Assembly (NCBI RefSeq): GCF_012273895.1
Contig: NC_052106.1
Coordinates: 1,178,001-1,242,000, forward strand
DNA: 64,000 bases
From: Zerene cesonia
Lineage: Eukaryota; Arthropoda; Insecta; Lepidoptera; Pieridae
Reading direction: 5' to 3'
The position numbers were made by a program, and so were the translations under genes. How positions within the stretch are numbered: the first letter of the stretch is position 1; every line of letters starts with the position of its first letter. A model generated the notes under the pieces. It did not search any database. It worked only from the letters and a program-made list of their open reading frames with translations, and was not told where the DNA came from. This document shows positions 58,301 through 64,000 of this stretch, piece after piece.

Positions 58301-61300
58301 CCTAACACTGAAATAATTTTTCAAATCGGACCAGCAGTTTCTGAGATTTGCGCTTTCAAACAAACAAACAAACTCTTTATAATATTAGTAGTTTACATAA
58401 TCTTATATATAAAATTCTCGTGTCACAATGTTAGTCTCTATACTCCTCCGAAACGGCTTGACCGATTCCTCTGAAATTTGGTAAGCATATTGGGTAGGTC
58501 TGAGAATCGGCCAACATCTATTTTTTATCCCGATATTCCTACGGGATACGGACTTACGCGGGTGAAACCGCGGGGCGCAGCTAGTAATATATATATAAGG
58601 TCTCCCGCCGATGTTGTACTATGCTCAATAATAGAAAAAAAACACTTTAACATCAAAACAAGATACAAATTTACTTATTAATTTTTTTGTTTAAATCTAT
58701 GTTTACATCGCTAGTCAAACGCATATATTACGACAATGTTAAGCTCAAAAAAATCATTAAACATTATTCGTATAATCATTCAATATCCACTTAACCACTA
58801 AATTAAGTAACCTTTCTTAATTTCACTAGTGTGAATTAAAAATTACTATCATCACTCAGAATTATTATTATTTTCATCAAAGATTTATTTAATCCAGGTC
58901 CTATTACCCCATACATAGTTCCTAGTGTTACCTTAACATCCACATCGGCATCTAGCTTCAACTCGTGCGCCCTGTCTCCCGCGATCACCTTGGTGAGGGG
59001 GGCGAGATCCTCCGCATGCTTGCTCACGAAGCCCAGACAGAACATGGTGTCCTCTGGGTGGACCTTGCGGAAGAAGATACCTGTTTGTGTGGATATATTC
59101 ATAAATATAGGCTTTCATTGTTACGGTTCCATACACAAAGGGAAAAACGGAAGCCTATTATGACAGATAGCATAATACTATACTAGTACTATTACTAAGA
59201 TTTCGCTGTACGTTTGTATGTCTGTTTGTTTGTCCATCTGTTCGTCGGTCCATCCACCTGTCAGCCACCAGGCTGTATCTGATGAACCGTGATTGTTTGA
59301 CTGTTAAATTTTCAGTTGCTGCTATAACAATTAACAAGGTTCGAAGTTTAGCTAAGGTAAGCACGGTCATAAATTGGATGGGTGACCTTTTTAGATATTA
59401 TGCACGGAACCCTTACCAGATTTTACTATATGGACGATAGAAAGAATGTTTATTTAACACACAAGACAACCCAATACCAATCTTTCTCATTCCCAAAATC
59501 TATGATATGGTTTCTTAGAACGCGAAGTCTTATAGATTCAGAATTTTCCGTACTGACCGTTGGTAACGTTGCTGTATTGATATACCTTTAAAAATTATAG
59601 TTTGACACTAGCATATGTACAATATACAAATGTAATTTTTTGTCTGGTTGGTAGGTGCAAAGGTTTGTGTACCTACCAGAGATAATAACAATGAGTTACA
59701 GTATCGTCTACGCCACAAATATTATAATTTTGTGCCAAAAATTTCCGCATTACGTAACCTAATTGTATTCATGAATGTGATACAAAAACTAAGATGTTTG
59801 TACTTTAAGATTAATATTTTATTTGAAACAAATCGCTTTATATATCACTAGCTGCGCCAGGCGGTTTCACCCGCGTAAGTTCCGTAGGAATATCGTGATT
59901 ATGTGTTATTCCAGATGTCCAGCTATTTTGAGTAGTTTTTGCGTGAAAGAGTATCAAACATACACATACATCCATCCTCACAAACTTTCGTATTTATGAT
60001 ATTAGTAGGATTAGTAGGATAATATATATTATTGACATTATTGAGTGATTCCTGATTACCTACCTATTTTCAAAGCAATATTGTATAATTTTACCTTCTT
60101 TTGTCAATTTTGCCGTGTTTCATGTCTCATTGTACTTTGTTAATAACAATGAACACATAGCTTATTTTATTTAAAAACCCTAAAACCTCAAGTTTTGTAA
60201 TAAAAATATAAGGAATTATAAACAAAATATTTATACAGCCTATATAGCCTTCCTCAATAAATGAGCTATCTAACACTGAAAGAATTTTACCAGCAGTTCC
60301 TGAGATTAGTGCTTTCAAACAAACAAACAAACTATTCAGCTTTATAACATTAGTATAGATATCAAATGTTACTGAAAGCGTCTTACCTTTAGAGCTTGTA
60401 ACGCCGGCTGTAGGATGGTGTCCGAATATACCGCAATACATAGCTGGCATGCGAGTAGACCCCCCTATATCTGAGCCTGAACCAATATAAAAAGTTCAAA
60501 TTAATATAATAAACTAAAGACGATTTACGTAAATCATCAATCTCAGCGTAATCGGTGTACATAACAATACCAAACAACTTGGGAACCTCCTCGTTTTCGA
60601 AGTCGGTTAAGAGAGTCCCTTCCAACACATCAAGCTTTAATCCACATTTTCGACACATCAATTCATAAAAAAATAACTCACAAAGACTTATTGGTGTCGC
60701 GTAAGAAGCAGTGAGAGCGGCTTCAGCGCCACTGGAGCCCCCGGGGCTACGCCCCGTGTGTTGTGGGTTTTTCGTCATGCCATACACTGGATTGCGTGTT
60801 TCTTGCCTGAGGAATTTTCTGNNNNNNNNNNNNNNNNNNNNNNNNNNNNNNNNNNNNNNNNNNNNNNNNNNNNNNNNNNNNNNNNNNNNNNNNNNNNNNN
60901 NNNNNNNNNNNNNNNNNNNNNNNNNNNNNNNNNNNNNNNNNNNNNNNNNNNNNNNNNNNNNNNNNNNNNNNNNNNNNNNNNNNNNNNNNNNNNNNNNNNN
61001 NNNNNNNNNNNNNNNNNNNNNNNNNNNNNNNNNNNNNNNNNNNNNNNNNNNNNNNNNNNNNNNNNNNNNNNNNNNNNNNNNNNNNNNNNNNNNNNNNNNN
61101 NNNNNNNNNNNNNNNNNNNNNNNNNNNNNNNNNNNNNNNNNNNNNNNNNNNNNNNNNNNNNNNNNNNNNNNNNNNNNNNNNNNNNNNNNNNNNNNNNNNN
61201 NNNNNNNNNNNNNNNNNNNNNNNNNNNNNNNNNNNNNNNNNNNNNNNNNNNNNNNNNNNNNNNNNNNNNNNNNNNNNNNNNNNNNNNNNNNNNNNNNNNN

Positions 61301-62776
61301 NNNNNNNNNNNNNNNNNNNNNNNNNNNNNNNNNNNNNNNNNNNNNNNNNNNNNNNNNNNNNNNNNNNNNNNNNNNNNNNNNNNNNNNNNNNNNNNNNNNN
61401 NNNNNNNNNNNNNNNNNNNNNNNNNNNNNNNNNNNNNNNNNNNNNNNNNNNNNNNNNNNNNNNNNNNNNNNNNNNNNNNNNNNNNNNNNNNNNNNNNNNN
61501 NNNNNNNNNNNNNNNNNNNNNNNNNNNNNNNNNNNNNNNNNNNNNNNNNNNNNNNNNNNNNNNNNNNNNNNNNNNNNNNNNNNNNNNNNNNNNNNNNNNN
61601 NNNNNNNNNNNNNNNNNNNNNNNNNNNNNNNNNNNNNNNNNNNNNNNNNNNNNNNNNNNNNNNNNNNNNNNNNNNNNNNNNNNNNNNNNNNNNNNNNNNN
61701 NNNNNNNNNNNNNNNNNNNNNNNNNNNNNNNNNNNNNNNNNNNNNNNNNNNNNNNNNNNNNNNNNNNNNNNNNNNNNNNNNNNNNNNNNNNNNNNNNNNN
61801 NNNNNNNNNNNNNNNNNNNNNATTCAGGTTTCGCTTCTACGTTTAAATTTTGTTACTTTTATAATTTTTTAATGGCCCCAGTCATAAAATATACATGGAT
61901 AATCTTACCGAGGAAAGGTTTACTGGCCATTTCCTCTGAGAGACCAGCGCTGATCTGTCGGTCTACCTCTCGTGCCTCTTCCAATGCCGCATCATACCTC
62001 TCTGCTGTCACTGCATTTAGGATAGGATTAACCTGTGTCACAATTGAATGAAAATTAGTAAACTTATTATAATGTTAACCTCATATGAATAAATCCGCTA
62101 ATGTAGAATTCTGATTTTTAAATGCCCCATAATACAATTTTTTTATCAAACATATATTTTTCTTTACGGATGCTTATCTCACGGACAAGTAAGTAAAATA
62201 GACGTATAATGATTTTGTTCAAATACATTTTTATCATATCTATTTTAGAAGAAATTCGATATCGTGAGGGAAAGCGCACAGTCGTTGTTGTTAGCGCCAT
62301 GGTCTACTTGCCAGAGATTGTTTGAGTTTGTGCGTCTTTTTTTGTTTTATATAGAAAGCCAAAACTTGAAACCATAAATACGTAACTAGTATTGTATTGA
62401 TTGCGCACAACGATAGTTTTAATAGACAGATGTTTTGTTGTCATGAACTTAAAGAATAGTTTAGACTCGAAATTTACTTGTAAAATAGTAGTATCTACTA
62501 TAATATAATGGACCTATATTTTATTTTTATTTTTAGCAGTTTGTCACATACCAATTGAATTCGTTCAATGACAGCCTTCACCAAGTCTTCCGATTTCAAT
62601 TCTTTGTTTTTTATCTTCTTCGCTAACGTAACCGCACTGTTGGCTAATATCACATGTTCTTCACTCAGATCCGGTATAATTTCCTTCTTTTTCTCCCAAT
62701 ATAATGAAAATATAAAGTCTATCACACTATCCCAGAACAGTCGGAAGTAAACACATATGTTTCTGAAAAACGACAT
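55379..62776 (-). CDS. FAAH2-type amidase, tandem copy 2 (one exon lost in a gap)
   Basis: Exons on the minus strand: 62776-62552, 62032-61909, [missing exon in the N gap 60822-61821], 60806-60682, 60476-60387, 59080-58932, 58161-58079, 57720-57543, 57158-57036, 56598-56461, 55522-55379. Exon lengths and phases match copy 1 almost one for one (125, 90, 83, 123, 138 and 144 identical). The missing exon should be about 172 bases and carry the catalytic Lys; with it the protein would be about 516 aa. Visible: an N-terminal membrane anchor (RLFWDSVIDFIFSLYW), the serine pair in GRSPGGSSGAEAAL, the nucleophile in SDIGGSTRMP and the C-terminal VPLGTNSGGLPIGLQV. The second Gly of GGSSGG is Ala here. 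The start at 62776 lies in an exon that opens at 62794 after a TTTCAG acceptor, so an upstream exon, coding or untranslated, probably exists but was not identified. The gene is AT-rich compared with copy 1. The substrate is unknown. Confidence 0.88.
56059..56397. mobile_element. MITE-like element with gggggcgtccataaatt end
   Basis: It starts gggggcgtccataaattacg and ends with a loosely inverted version (gattttacttatggcc). Between lie runs of C and repeated gtgagatttt/ctcacgtgagatt. Similar sequences are common in insect genomes as DNA-transposon derivatives; the exact family is not known to me. It sits in the last intron of amidase gene 2. Confidence 0.55.
58240..58392 (-). mobile_element. 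Family C copy (amidase 2 intron)
   Basis: Reverse orientation: gcggtccgccccggcttcgc, gtggtacatatatagcc, aaatcggaccagcagtttc, ending ctctttataatattagtag. Confidence 0.8.
58402..58584 (+). mobile_element. Chimeric Helitron-like element, family D head with family B tail
   Basis: From 58402 the sequence is family D (tcttatatataaaattctcg, ctccgaaacggcttgaccga, gagaatcggccaacatcta). At a T run about 58521-58526 it switches to the family B tail (atcccgatattcctacggg, gcgggtgaaaccgcgg, cgcagCTAG then T). Confidence 0.8.
59136..59412. mobile_element. Retroelement-like fragment, family F
   Basis: It shares ccaccaggctgtatctgatg, aaccgtga, attggatgggtgac and cacggaaccctta with 21937-22165, plus a gtctgtttgtttgtccatct stretch. 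The orientation and superfamily are uncertain. Confidence 0.55.
59849..60022 (-). mobile_element. Helitron-like family B copy
   Basis: Reverse orientation, starting A-CTAG with gctgcgccaggcggtttcac and ending actttcgtatttatgatatt before agtagga. It is slightly shortened in the middle. Confidence 0.8.
60232..60358 (-). mobile_element. Family C fragment (amidase 2 intron)
   Basis: Reverse orientation: atatagccttcctcaata, gagctatctaacactgaaag and cagcagttcctgagatt, ending gctttataacattagtatag. The outer end is missing. Confidence 0.7.
60822..61821. other. Assembly gap, 1000 N
   Basis: Exactly 1000 N. By comparison with amidase copy 1 it should hide the third coding exon (about 172 bases) of amidase copy 2. 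Confidence 0.99.
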
Positions 62777-62794
62777 GTTCGAATACTGATGTAT

Positions 62795-64000
62795 CTGAAA
62801 TAAAGTTTTATAATTAATTATCATGAATTGATTATACAAGCTAGCTAACATCCACAGACGAACCCGCCGGAAAAAGCTAGTATTTCTGTAGCTCATGCAT
62901 TATTCTAATACATAAGTTACATCAATGACAAGTATCATCGAAATGCCTTCAGTTGTTCTCGAGTGAAAAAAGAACAAACATTCAGAAATCTGTAAATAAT
63001 AAATATCTCTATTCCATTTAAATTGTTCAATAAATAAGATTGATAATCTATTATGAAATTCCACTTTCAATTATTCGAAACCTATACTTATTGTCCAAAA
63101 GCTATAACCGGTATATGAGATAAAAGTCTGCGATTTAAACAAACACGGTTACTATGGCGTCTAAAGATATTGCAGGTTAAGGAAAAGACAGACCTAGATC
63201 GATAGTCTAGCACCATCATTTTCCTACCTGGTGGCCAACCAAGAAGTGATTAAACAACGTTATAGGGTCTGGTATAATTAATTTGCCAAGAGATTATTGG
63301 AAGCGGTTAAAATTCACAGGTCAACTGTTTTCGCGTAATAATTGAAGAATTATTATAATAATTATATAATAATTATATTCTTCTCTTCTTTTTCTTGTTA
63401 ATATTTCCCAATTATTATACACGAATATTAGTAATTCCACACCGTAATTCATTAAGGATCATAATTTGAATTAGATATGAGATATAACTATAAATTGTGA
63501 AAGTAAAGTAATATATTTAATATATGTAAATAAGTGAGAAGGCAAGGCGACCTGTGTAACAGGTCTAATTAATAATGGTCATGATCTTAGTCCAAGGTAA
63601 ACTAGTTCTATTTGTATCAAAAATATATACATATGTAGTTAGTAACCTTTAACGTAAAGCCCAACCTATACTGGTTATAATTTTTTTTTTATGTCATAGC
63701 GGGCAACTGAGCTGGTGGTTCGCCTGATGGTAAGCGATCACCACCGCCCATGAACATTCGCAAAGGTAGATCCTCTGCGAATGCGCTGCCCGCTTTTTTT
63801 GGGTTAAGGGAAAAGGAATGGATTAACGACTGGAAAGAAGGAATGGACTGGGACGGGTGAGGAAAAGGAAACGGGCCTAATTTTTGTTAAGAGTAGATTC
63901 ATCCCTTCCTATTAAGTGTGACAATTTTTATATAGACTTCTCTTTTATTATAATAATTATTATTATAATAAACGTATATAATTATTCAAATTAAGAACGG
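62795..64000. other. Upstream of amidase gene 2: promoter side and repeats
   Basis: It contains the presumed promoter and first exon of amidase gene 2, not identified, AT-rich palindromic stretches at about 63345-63380 and 63945-63970, and a family A copy. No other gene is visible. Confidence 0.55.
63688..63882 (+). mobile_element. SINE-like family A copy, clean core
   Basis: A T run at 63680 (the poly(A) tail on the other strand), then gtcatagcgggcaactgagc, ggtggttcgcctgatggtaa, gcgatcaccaccgcccatga, an internal stem tctgcgaatgcgctgcccgc and gggacgggtgaggaaaagg. It is the best-preserved 5'-to-core match in the window. Confidence 0.85.

Noticed and set aside
63345..63380. AT-only palindromes such as attattataataattat
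   Set aside because: Expected from the AT-rich composition; no stable or unusual structure.

Overview
This is an insect nuclear genome segment, almost certainly from a moth or butterfly (Lepidoptera). The background is AT-rich, genes have many short exons and one very long intron, and the spacers are full of interspersed elements I recognise as typically lepidopteran: a poly(A)-tailed SINE-like element seen about twelve times, and several Helitron-like families starting TC and ending CTAG before a T. Four runs of N (three of exactly 1000) show it is a draft assembly. No bacterial, viral or CRISPR content was seen.

Layout. 1-8256: no gene recognised. 8257-15187 (minus): a complete 13-exon ASCC2 gene (744 aa), a subunit of the ribosome-quality-control trigger / ASCC complex. 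15188-15948: shared divergent promoter interval. 15949-16941 (plus): a two-exon gene for a 186-aa protein, tentatively related to PPP1R35/Rcd4. 17815-44483 (plus): a complete 8-exon S-adenosylmethionine decarboxylase (AMD1/SamDC, 352 aa) whose second intron is 19.3 kb and holds two assembly gaps, palindromes, a tRNA-like repeat and many transposon fragments. 46275-53766 and 55379-62776 (both minus): two tandem FAAH2-type amidase genes. Their exon lengths and phases match almost exactly, so they are a tandem duplication. The upstream copy has lost to a gap the exon that should carry the catalytic lysine. AMD1 and the first amidase gene are tail to tail.

The most interesting observation is at the AMD1 stop codon. 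The TGA at 44481 is followed, in the same frame, by 88 sense codons and a second TGA at 44748. This stretch contains 30 A/T bases and none is at a third codon position, the pattern of a GC3-biased coding sequence and of the preceding AMD1 exons. Vertebrate AMD1 is known to undergo stop-codon readthrough into a tail that stalls ribosomes, so this may be an insect readthrough tail that arose or was kept in parallel.

The genes do not form one pathway. AMD1 makes decarboxylated AdoMet for spermidine and spermine synthesis, ASCC2 helps resolve stalled ribosomes, the small protein may be centriolar, and the amidases probably hydrolyse lipid or other amides at membranes. All gene calls come from reading splice sites, frames and remembered family motifs; no database search was run.
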